A stretch of DNA of 5,204 nt from Candidatus Heimdallarchaeota archaeon (GCA_027364495.1 DAHXPE010000046.1:1-5204); one strand, 5' to 3'; shown: positions 1 through 5,174, counted from the stretch's first letter. Made by a program: numbers and translations. Notes: generated by a model not told the origin, from the sequence alone.

Positions 1-116
1 GATCTGAGAGCTACTTGGATCTTGGTGACCTTGATATCATCAATAAATTCTTGATTATGATAGAAATTACTATGTTTTCGAATAGGAGCTCGTGGAGGTG
101 AAACCATAGGAGTCAT
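1..116 (-). CDS. Partial ORF of unknown function, N-terminus only, runs off the left edge
   Basis: On the minus strand an ATG at 116 opens a frame that stays open to the window edge (38 codons plus two bases). It begins MTPMVSPPRAPIRKH and continues through NQEFIDDIKVTKIQVALR. A short basic, proline-rich tail followed by an alternating hydrophobic/charged segment looks like the start of a folded domain, but I do not recognise the family. It lies 39 bases after the stop of the longin-like gene, on the same strand and in the same frame, so the two probably share a transcript. No Shine-Dalgarno sequence precedes the ATG. A second in-frame ATG three codons later is an alternative start. It could also be the continuation of the upstream protein after a nonsense mutation. 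Only the N-terminus is visible, so function cannot be assigned. Confidence 0.5.
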   Translation of the reverse strand, partial: MTPMVSPPRAPIRKHSNFYHNQEFIDDIKVTKIQVALR

Positions 117-155
117 CGAAAAAGGAAAAATGAGTAAGTTACTAAAAATACAAAA

Positions 156-962
156 TTACTTGAATAAAAGAACAAATTTACTAAGAATATTTTCAAATAG
201 ACCAAAACGACTAATAATCTGACTGTTAATAGCCATGAAAGAAACCAGATCACGACGAGCTTTTTCAAGGCGTTCTGGATCAGGCTTAATTTGATAAAGA
301 TTGAAATTACGTTCAGTTTGAGTAAGAAAATCATTCATATAAATTACAATGTCACGATAAGAGACATTCTTGAACAAGGTAGGTTCAATATTAGAATCAG
401 AAATAATAGAATCATAAAACCATTGATTCTTACTGGAACGAGCAATGTTAATAAGAACACTGTAAGGAGCAATGACAAGTATTAAATCTCGAATTTCCCG
501 TGCAAGATACATAAGAGTAATAAAATCAAAGGATTTTAATTGATCCTCAGCAATTTCCTCAACCTCAAGAATATCATGAATGACAGGAGCAATTATTTTG
601 CCATATTTCTCAAGAGGATTAGAACTAAGGTTCATCTTGAGGAATTTAAGTTCATCCCGCTCATCAATAAGTTTTTCAATTTCTTCAGCAATATTTTTAA
701 GTTGTTGGTAAGTACGATCAACAGGTTTTTGAATAGGCTCACGAACAACAATATAAAAATAGTGAGCGTTTAAATATGTAAGACGAGTATTAAAAAGATC
801 AACGCTTTTAATAGTTTGGTTAGGAAAGGAAGATTCTTGAAAGGTCTTAAGAGCAGACATGAATGCAGAGAATAGATTGGGATCTAATGTCAGTGGCGTA
901 TCTGTCCACGAATCATAATGCAAACATATGCCTTCGCGAATGAGCCATAATTCTTCAAACAT
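156..962 (-). CDS. Longin/roadblock-like domain protein with helical C-terminal region (Asgard type)
   Basis: This is a 268-residue protein from an ATG at 962; a TTG nine bases upstream would add MKL. I chose ATG because the domain's first strand (ELWLIREGICLHY, residues 4-16) starts right after it. Residues 1 to about 77 follow the longin/roadblock (profilin-like) pattern: a first strand ending in a Gly turn, a second strand, an acidic turn, a helix (DPNLFSAFMSALKTFQ), then strands near residues 51-75 ending YFYIVVREP. Such domains dimerise and serve as scaffolds for small GTPases, and Asgard archaea carry many. Residues 80-115 are highly charged and likely coiled coil (NIAEEIEKLIDERDELKFLK). 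The remainder is predicted mostly helical and matches nothing I know. There is no signal peptide, convincing membrane span or enzyme motif. The domain call rests on pattern recognition, not alignment; the gene itself is secure from length and codon texture. Confidence 0.72.
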   Translation of the reverse strand: MFEELWLIREGICLHYDSWTDTPLTLDPNLFSAFMSALKTFQESSFPNQTIKSVDLFNTRLTYLNAHYFYIVVREPIQKPVDRTYQQLKNIAEEIEKLIDERDELKFLKMNLSSNPLEKYGKIIAPVIHDILEVEEIAEDQLKSFDFITLMYLAREIRDLILVIAPYSVLINIARSSKNQWFYDSIISDSNIEPTLFKNVSYRDIVIYMNDFLTQTERNFNLYQIKPDPERLEKARRDLVSFMAINSQIISRFGLFENILSKFVLLFK

Positions 963-1533
963 GAGTTTCAAAACTTCAATAATTGAATCAAAAATGAAAA
1001 TATTTCTTTATTAATGAATGGATAATCTTGAATCCATGCTCTAGAAACTTTTTTGTTTCTAAATAACATAAATCTCAACTGTAGTTAATCTATTCAATCA
1101 GAATGTTTAACATTAATTAATATTTTTATTTTTTATAATTTTGCACTATTTTATGACATTTGCAAATTGTATTATAAATTACTAATCTTTTTATTTTTTT
1201 AAATATTTCTCAGTGAATCTTTTCTACTACGAATTCTATTTTTATTTTTCAAGAGTAAAGCAAAAGATTGTAAGATGCAATTGTCTCTATCTTTTTTTAT
1301 ATTGAAACATTTCTTGTTAGTTCCGTTTTTTTATCAACAATGAAAGGTTCTTCAAGGAAGAAGATTAAATTTTGAAATTCTGTGTTGTAATTATTTCATT
1401 TTTGATTTTATCAATTTTCTTTGCTTTTTATAACTAATTTTTTATATATTTTCAAGGATTATTTTTAAACGATTAATTTCAATATATAATTTACGAATAA
1501 AAAGAAATTAACATTGATTATTATGAATAATGT
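963..1533. other. Long AT-rich intergenic region without an intact gene
   Basis: I see no intact gene or RNA gene in this 570-base stretch. It should contain the promoter of the minus-strand longin-like gene. An AAATATTT-like A/T box lies around 998-1005, about 39 bases before the ATG, but it is not distinctive in DNA this AT-rich. It also contains a 7-bp hairpin at 1042-1061. On the minus strand, 1395 to 1300 is a 32-codon open stretch with protein-like composition, followed in the same frame by further short open runs, possibly an old coding relic. Confidence 0.5.
1042..1061. repeat. Perfect inverted repeat (7-bp stem, T6 loop)
   Basis: TAGAAAC at 1042-1048 and GTTTCTA at 1055-1061 are exact reverse complements separated by six T. 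The repeat lies about 80 bases upstream of the longin-like gene's start. It could be a transcript hairpin or a protein-binding site. Chance is a realistic alternative, because the stem has only two G/C pairs. Confidence 0.35.
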
Positions 1534-2035
1534 ATGATTTACATGGAAAATTTGAACAGTTCACCAGTTAGAAATATCATGTTCAATACTGTGAGGTTAG
1601 AATAGATTTTAAATTTAGTGAGTATTATTGAGTTGGATCTAACGTACTTGGCATATTTAAAAGCTCTTTATTTGAGAATGAAAATTAAAAGTTGATATTG
1701 GAAGAAGGACTGATTTCTCTTGTACCAAGCTTGATGAGACCAATTTATACATTAGAGAAGAATTAAAAAATATTACAGTCATATTTTATAATACAAACTG
1801 GAATGGACAACTGAATCCATTTATTATAGCAAGATTATGTAAAATGGTAGACATCAATCTACAACCGAATGATATCTATCTAAAAGAAAAATTAAAAATT
1901 ATATTTGATAGTCCAAGATCAAAAAAACATGATTTGATTTTAAATTATGAATGCGTCATTTCTTTTTTTATTGCTAATTATTCATCTTTATTTCAAATTA
2001 ATTCTTTAGTAATGTTACTTTTAATTAATAAATAA
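1534..2035 (+). pseudogene. Decayed protein-coding gene of unknown family, with stop and frameshift
   Basis: The frame from 1682 to the TAA at 2033-2035 is open for 117 codons, far longer than expected in DNA where random stops fall about every 12 codons. Yet it has no start codon before the internal ATG at 1844. Its translation is protein-like throughout: DIGRRTDFSCTKLDETNLY, ELKNITVIFYNTNWNGQLNP, FIIARLCKMVDINLQPNDIY, KLKIIFDSPRSKKHDLILNY. Upstream, another frame starts at ATG 1534 (or 1543), reads MENLNSSPVRNIMFNTVRLE, meets TAG at 1603-1605, then continues open to 1692 (ELDLTYLAYLKALYLRMKI). One stop change plus one frameshift in the A-rich stretch near 1680-1692 would give a single protein of about 165 residues. 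I do not recognise the family. The leucine spacing near 1630-1690 faintly recalls a leucine-rich repeat. A 63-codon gene starting at ATG 1844 is the alternative, but the coding texture clearly begins earlier. Confidence 0.5.
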
Positions 2036-2081
2036 CTTCCCACCAATTTAAATGAAATTCATTAAATAGTGATTAAATCTA

Positions 2082-2095
2082 TAAAAAGCTTTTTA
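2082..2095. repeat. 14-bp perfect palindrome TAAAAAGCTTTTTA
   Basis: TAAAAAGCTTTTTA is self-complementary. It sits between the decayed gene (end 2035) and the dehydrogenase. It may be the remains of a terminator for the former or an operator for the latter, but A/T-rich palindromes are frequent by chance here. The surrounding gap (2036-2252) contains nothing else I can support. Confidence 0.2.
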
Positions 2096-2204
2096 ATAAT
2101 TCATTTAAGAATACTCTCAAATAGATTCTGACAAATTATAGTAATAACGAAATTATTTTAAGGATTAAAATCCCTTTAGAATTTATTGTAGATAATCTGA
2201 GTAA

Positions 2205-2232
2205 ATTAATTAATTATTTTTAATTAAATAAA
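2205..2232 (+). promoter_or_regulatory. Possible archaeal TATA-box region for the alcohol dehydrogenase
   Basis: A run of pure A/T with TTAATTAATTA and TAATTAAATAAA lies about 20-48 bases upstream of the ATG at 2253. A TATA box centred near 2226 would be the right distance (about 27 bases) for a leaderless transcript starting at or near that ATG, and no Shine-Dalgarno sequence is visible, which fits. The exact box cannot be fixed by eye in this composition. Confidence 0.22.
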
Positions 2233-2252
2233 GAATAAACTGGATGAATTTC

Positions 2253-3203
2253 ATGAAAGCTGTACAAATAAACCAACCAGGAGAGGAATTTCAATTAGTG
2301 GAACGTGAACTGCCTGAACCGTCTGAAGGTCAAGTGAGAATTAAAGTTTTAGCTTGTGGCGTTTGTCATGGTGATCTAATAGTTAAAAAAGGAGGTTTTT
2401 ATCCTGGTCTTACCTATCCACGAATTCCAGGTCATGAGGTTATAGGAATTATTGATAAACTAGGTTCTGGTGCGAATCAGTTTAAACCAGGGCAACGTGT
2501 TGGTGTAGGTTGGCCAGCAGGGATTAGTTATGACGGTGGTTATGCAGAATTTATGATTACTACCACCAAAGAATTGGTAGAGATTCCAGAAGAATTGAAT
2601 TCTATTGATGCAGCACCTTTACTTTGTGCGGGAACAACTACTTTTACTGCTTTAATGAATTCCGGTGCAAAACCTGGCGACCTAGTTGCAATAAATGGAA
2701 TTGGTGGTCTTGGGCACTTAGCCATTCAATATGCTAAAAAAATGGGTTTTAAGACAATTGCCATATCCAGAGGTTTTGATAAAAAGGAATTAGCTGAAAA
2801 ATTAGGTGCTCAACTATATCTCGACTCAGAAAAAGTTGACGTAGCAAAAGAGCTTCAAAAATTAGGTGGTGCCAATGTCATTCTTGCAACTGCACCTAAT
2901 AACAAAATTATTTCTGGTTTAGTTAATGGGCTTACTGAAGAGGGGAAATTAATGATAATAGCAGGAACAGAAGAACCAATTCAAATAACATCTGGACAAT
3001 TAATAGCCGGGAGACGAAGCATACAAGGGTGGAGACCTTTTGGAATACCCGGTAGAAACATTCGGAAAGATACAATTGAATTTAGTTTGCTCTCAGATGT
3101 GCATCCAATGATCGAAACTTTTCCATTAGAACAAATAAACGTTGCATTTGAAAAAATGATGGATTCGAAGGTTCGCTTCAGAGCTGTTTTAACAACTAGT
3201 TAG
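2253..3203 (+). CDS. Zinc-dependent alcohol dehydrogenase (MDR family) lacking the structural-zinc lobe
   Basis: This 316-residue medium-chain dehydrogenase should oxidise alcohols or reduce aldehydes with NAD(P)H in the cytoplasm. I chose ATG 2253 because relatives begin MKA; an in-frame ATG at 2244 adds MNF. The GroES-like catalytic domain carries CGVCHGD (zinc ligand C38), PGHE (H61, E62) and LLCAG (C125), the usual catalytic zinc site. The Rossmann domain shows GIGGLGH at 149-155. After its second strand come S172, R173 and K177 (AISRGFDK), which suggest NADP(H) rather than NAD. Two oddities stand out. Between VGVGW (83-87) and GISYDGGYAEF (90-100), where relatives carry a four-cysteine structural-zinc lobe, only Pro-Ala remain, about 23 residues short and in frame. 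The CHGD motif has Gly40 where relatives have the proton-relay Ser or Thr. It reads as a stand-alone gene; bacterial-type relatives make past transfer plausible. Confidence 0.93.
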   Translation: MKAVQINQPGEEFQLVERELPEPSEGQVRIKVLACGVCHGDLIVKKGGFYPGLTYPRIPGHEVIGIIDKLGSGANQFKPGQRVGVGWPAGISYDGGYAEFMITTTKELVEIPEELNSIDAAPLLCAGTTTFTALMNSGAKPGDLVAINGIGGLGHLAIQYAKKMGFKTIAISRGFDKKELAEKLGAQLYLDSEKVDVAKELQKLGGANVILATAPNNKIISGLVNGLTEEGKLMIIAGTEEPIQITSGQLIAGRRSIQGWRPFGIPGRNIRKDTIEFSLLSDVHPMIETFPLEQINVAFEKMMDSKVRFRAVLTTS

Positions 3204-3225
3204 ACTGGTTAATATAAAATGTAAT

Positions 3226-3272
3226 TATAATCTTCTAATTCTATTTTTTCAAATTATAAGTATAATCTTCTA
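3226..3272 (+). repeat. Pair of 12-bp direct repeats TATAATCTTCTA
   Basis: TATAATCTTCTA occurs at 3226-3237 and exactly again at 3261-3272, 35 bases apart, just after the dehydrogenase stop. The meaning is unknown; it may be a small duplication or chance. The rest of 3204-3430 has no gene I can support. Confidence 0.3.
3240..3250 (+). terminator. Possible oligo-T terminator of the dehydrogenase
   Basis: Six T (3244-3249) occur about 40 bases after the TAG at 3201-3203. Archaeal RNA polymerase terminates at T-runs without needing a hairpin, so this is the first plausible site downstream of the gene. The run is short and the local background is T-rich. Confidence 0.25.
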
Positions 3273-3430
3273 TTAAGGTTAATCTTCATTTTAATGAATT
3301 ATTAGAACTTAAACCATGAGTAAAGCTAGAGACTCCAAGCTGCAATTTTACATACCTTTTGTCTTGGAAATTCTATTAGGATATAATTAAAAGTTTAACT
3401 CATTAATCCTTAAATGTCAATTTTTGCTTT

Positions 3431-3688
3431 TTAATTTGTTTTATCTTTTAACATTAATTCTTTTTCTTGTCGAAACTCTAGTCCTGTTAAGGCATTTTGT
3501 TCTTTTAACTTTGCTAATCCTTCTAGCTTTGATATCCTATCTATCGGTTCAGGTGTTTTTTTCATTCGTTCAAGTAATTTACCTGTCCTTGGAGCTGATT
3601 TATCAGTATAACCAGCAATCTCTTTACAAACCTTAAAGGAATAATTCAAAATTCCATTTTTTAGTGCAAGATAACTAGATCCTAACAA
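3431..3688 (-). CDS. Small SHOCT-domain protein, probably the C-terminal fragment of a broken membrane protein
   Basis: This 85-codon frame can start at TTG 3688 and ends with TAA at 3431-3433. Residues about 50-80 (from DRISKLEGLAKLKEQNALTG through EFRQEKELML) match the SHOCT pattern: a leucine-spaced helix, a short turn before Thr-Gly-x-Glu-Phe, and a second helix ending in Leu. SHOCT is a short C-terminal oligomerisation-type domain found at the end of many prokaryotic, often membrane-anchored, proteins; it is not enzymatic. Residues 1-45 are basic and mildly hydrophobic. There is no ATG near the front, and the start lies four bases from the end of a MITE-like element. This suggests the frame is the surviving tail of a longer gene whose upstream part lies beyond the element (see the pseudogene entry). 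It may still be expressed from TTG, but that is less likely. Confidence 0.5.
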   Translation of the reverse strand: MLGSSYLALKNGILNYSFKVCKEIAGYTDKSAPRTGKLLERMKKTPEPIDRISKLEGLAKLKEQNALTGLEFRQEKELMLKDKTN

Positions 3689-3691
3689 TAT

Positions 3692-3716
3692 TAGAGTGTG
3701 CTGAATAATTCGATTT
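3692..3716 (+). repeat. Left terminal inverted repeat of the MITE-like element
   Basis: The 25 bases starting TAGAGTGTGCTGAA match the reverse complement of 3790-3814 at 21 of 25 positions by eye, without gaps; the four mismatches are at repeat positions 6, 15, 18 and 21. The outermost T belongs to the flanking ATT if that is a target duplication. Confidence 0.65.
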
Positions 3717-3813
3717 TTGAAAAAAGGAAAAATTAAATTTGAACTTCATTGGTTAATCTGAATAAAGATTGACTTTTTCGAAAAAGGTTAAATTGAGTTT
3801 TTCAGCACTCTCT
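3693..3813. mobile_element. MITE-like non-autonomous element with terminal inverted repeats
   Basis: This 121-bp segment is bounded by imperfect inverted repeats whose outer ends read AGAGTGTGCTGAA (left) and, reverse-complemented, AGAGAGTGCTGAA (right). ATT flanks both sides (3690-3692 and 3814-3816), as a 3-bp target duplication would. The interior has no coding capacity and contains a 14-bp palindrome CTTTTTCGAAAAAG (3773-3786). Small size, inverted ends and lack of a transposase fit a miniature element mobilised in trans by a DDE-type transposase. The GTGCTGAA-then-A-rich end resembles ends seen in several IS families, but I cannot assign one. It lies inside the broken SHOCT membrane-protein gene. 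The ATT duplication is weak evidence on its own in this composition. Confidence 0.6.
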
Positions 3814-3814
3814 A
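3790..3814 (-). repeat. Right terminal inverted repeat of the MITE-like element
   Basis: This is the partner of 3692-3716. On the plus strand it ends TTCAGCACTCTCTA, and 21 of 25 positions pair with the left end. A further TCCTAA/TTAGGA pair lies outside both ends (3680-3685 and 3815-3820), offset by six bases on the left, so the true outer boundary could be slightly larger. Confidence 0.65.
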
Positions 3815-4165
3815 TTAGGAGTATGTCAGTTAAAAAAATAAAGGTGATGTTATCATAACATCTGTAATCCTTGTTGTGAATAAATTTGCCATTTAGTTTG
3901 TAATAAGGATGGATTTATTAATGTATAGACTGCTAATGTAATTGCATCAGTCCCAGTTGTTAATAAAGATAAAATAAGACAGCTAAAGTAAAAATTAGTG
4001 TAAAAACTTAAAATGCCCTAAATCCTCGATAAGAAACTTTTACTATTTCAGACATAAGTTTTTCCCAGTTCAAGGCACTTTTTCCAAAGCATTTATAGTA
4101 TTTTGTATTGACATATCTAGCATATCGTATCCATCATTTATTGCTTGACAATGCACTAGAATCAT

Positions 4166-4561
4166 TTATATGGTTTTCAAGTCTTTTGTTCGATTTTTAC
4201 TGATTTTTTTTTAAATAATAATTTTCTGTAAACTAATTTCATTACCAAGCAAATTTTAGATTACGTTAAAAATATTATTTTATTTAGCATCGTTTTACTG
4301 TGATTAGCCCGCTTTATATACCATAGTCAAGGAGATTTCTAGGATTTTAGTAAAGCAATTTTGCTTAAAAAAGAAAATTAAATAAGAATATTTTTTTAGT
4401 TTAATTATATTTTTAAAATAATCAAAATAAACACACATTCACATACAAAACTTATGCTACTAACTCTGTATTAACTGCTAGATACTTTCTTTGTCTAAAT
4501 AAACGAAAGACATTTTAAGTAAGATTTGCTGTAATTTTGAAATTGTAAAGGTAAATTATTC
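4166..4561. other. AT-rich intergenic region upstream of the GTPase gene
   Basis: There is no intact gene in this 396-base stretch. The minus strand has a 21-codon open run from an ATG at 4242 (MKLVYRKLLFKKKSVKIEQ) that may be a remnant of the front of the decayed membrane-protein gene. AAGCAA (4353-4358) and TTGCTT (4361-4366) form a tight inverted repeat beside a T-run region. The promoter of the GTPase should lie near the right end; several A/T boxes (for example TAAATAAA near 4496) are possible but none stands out. Confidence 0.45.
4547..4552 (+). promoter_or_regulatory. Weak Shine-Dalgarno-like site (AAAGGT) before the GTPase start
   Basis: AAAGGT ends nine bases before the ATG at 4562. 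AGGT can pair with the anti-Shine-Dalgarno end of 16S rRNA, and the spacing is acceptable. It supports the chosen start but is only a four-base core match. Confidence 0.3.
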
Positions 4562-5137
4562 ATGAAACTAATTGCAAAAATTCTACTTTGCGGTGATGGA
4601 TCAGTCGGGAAGACAGCTATTCGCGAAAGGTACCTTGGAAAAGGTTTCCAATCTAACTATATGATGACAATAGGGGCAGATTTTGCTGTGAAAGAGATTT
4701 TAGGCTCTACTGAGGCTGGTGAAAATTATTCAATCAAGTGTAGTATTTGGGATCTTTCTGGTCAATTGAATTTTAAAGATGTTCGTAGTATCTACTACAA
4801 AGGTAGTCATGCAATGATTATGGTTTATGATTGTACTAATCGTAATAGTTTTACTAACCTAAATTTTTGGATCGAAGAAATTAAGCGTCACACTAATATT
4901 AACAACATGGCCATGCTTTTGATTGCTAATAAAAAAGATCTCCGAGAGGATGGCAAGAATCATGTAACCACTCAGGAGGGTTCTGATTTAGCTAAGAAAT
5001 GGGCTACAACCTTTTTTTCTGACAGATGGAGTGTCCCTTTCATTGAAACCTCAGCGAAAACCGGAGAAAATATTCAAGAAGCTTTTGATCAACTTGGTAG
5101 GATTTTTGTCCATGTTAAAAGGAGACAAGAAGGATAA
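4562..5137 (+). CDS. Rab/Ras-superfamily small GTPase
   Basis: This 191-residue single-domain GTPase is the full length of a Rab-type G domain. The G motifs are in order: G1/P-loop GDGSVGKT (11-18); G2 Thr36 in TIGADF (36-41), a Rab-like switch I; G3 WDLSGQ (63-68), with the catalytic Gln68 equivalent to Ras Gln61; G4 NKKD (123-126); G5 ETSAK (162-166). It should bind GTP/GDP and cycle as a molecular switch. The G3 motif has Leu-Ser where most Rabs have Thr-Ala. The C-terminus ends HVKRRQEG, with no cysteine after Cys91, so there is no CAAX or Rab-type prenylation site. Membrane attachment, if any, must come from a partner. Asgard archaea encode many such GTPases, and this is the best taxonomic pointer in the window. 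No neighbour within 400 bases shares its strand, so it is probably monocistronic, ending at downstream T-runs. The specific cellular role is unknown. Confidence 0.95.
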   Translation: MKLIAKILLCGDGSVGKTAIRERYLGKGFQSNYMMTIGADFAVKEILGSTEAGENYSIKCSIWDLSGQLNFKDVRSIYYKGSHAMIMVYDCTNRNSFTNLNFWIEEIKRHTNINNMAMLLIANKKDLREDGKNHVTTQEGSDLAKKWATTFFSDRWSVPFIETSAKTGENIQEAFDQLGRIFVHVKRRQEG

Positions 5138-5174
5138 TTTACTTCGATTTATCTTTTGTTCCTTTATTTAATTA

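Larger units (their letters stand above)
3431..4165 (-). pseudogene. Decayed gene for a two-span membrane protein with C-terminal SHOCT domain, split by a MITE-like element
   Basis: Reading leftward on the minus strand, consecutive protein-like open runs occur in shifting frames. The run 4133-4011 (41 codons) includes CFGKSALNWEKLMSEIVKVS. The run 4017-3856 (54 codons) includes a hydrophobic stretch, FYFSCLILSLLTTGTDAIT, then AVYTLINPSLLQTKWQIYSQ. The run 3857-3817 reads YDNITFIFLTDIL. The element follows, and then the SHOCT frame from 3688 (LLGSSYLALKNGILNY onward). Each run hands over to the next at an overlap of a few bases, as expected for single-base indels. Removing the 121-bp element and one flanking ATT puts the last two pieces in one frame without a stop, giving a second hydrophobic segment, TFIFLTDILLILLGSSYLAL. 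The ancestor was probably a membrane protein of over 200 residues with two spans and a cytoplasmic SHOCT tail. The N-terminus is uncertain: a competing run starts at ATG 4165 (MILVHCQAINDGYDML). Sequencing indels could mimic the frameshifts but not the insertion. Confidence 0.55.

Noticed and set aside
94..101. Perfect GGAGGTGA Shine-Dalgarno match on the plus strand
   Set aside because: No start codon follows at proper distance (the first ATG is 29 bases on and opens only a trivial frame). On the minus strand these bases encode the SPPR part of a plausible protein, so the match is coincidental.
113..334. 73-codon minus-strand frame rich in Leu/Val/Phe resembling a membrane protein
   Set aside because: It is out of frame with, and fully overlapped by, the end of the longin-like gene. 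Its hydrophobicity reflects T-rich codons read in the wrong phase.
291..773. Two plus-strand frames (291-485 and 540-773)
   Set aside because: Both lie antisense inside the well-supported minus-strand longin-like gene and have no recognisable domain.
1844..2035. Stand-alone 63-residue gene starting at the ATG at 1844
   Set aside because: The same frame is open and protein-like for 54 codons before this ATG, so it is more likely an internal methionine of a broken gene.
2162..2173. GGATT-AA-AATCC inverted repeat upstream of the dehydrogenase as an operator or hairpin
   Set aside because: The stem is only five pairs with a two-base loop; not distinguishable from chance.
2540..2725. 61-codon minus-strand frame within the dehydrogenase gene
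   Set aside because: Antisense shadow of a strongly supported enzyme; no ribosome site or domain.
3424..3636. 70-codon plus-strand leucine-rich frame
   Set aside because: Antisense to the SHOCT frame, which has a recognisable domain. Poly-Leu content arises from T-rich antisense codons.
4073..4165. Minus-strand run from ATG 4165 (MILVHCQAINDGYDML) as the true N-terminus of the decayed membrane protein
   Set aside because: It competes with the overlapping run 4133-4011, which is longer and leads to the next piece with a single shift. I kept 4165 only as the outer limit, not as a firm start.
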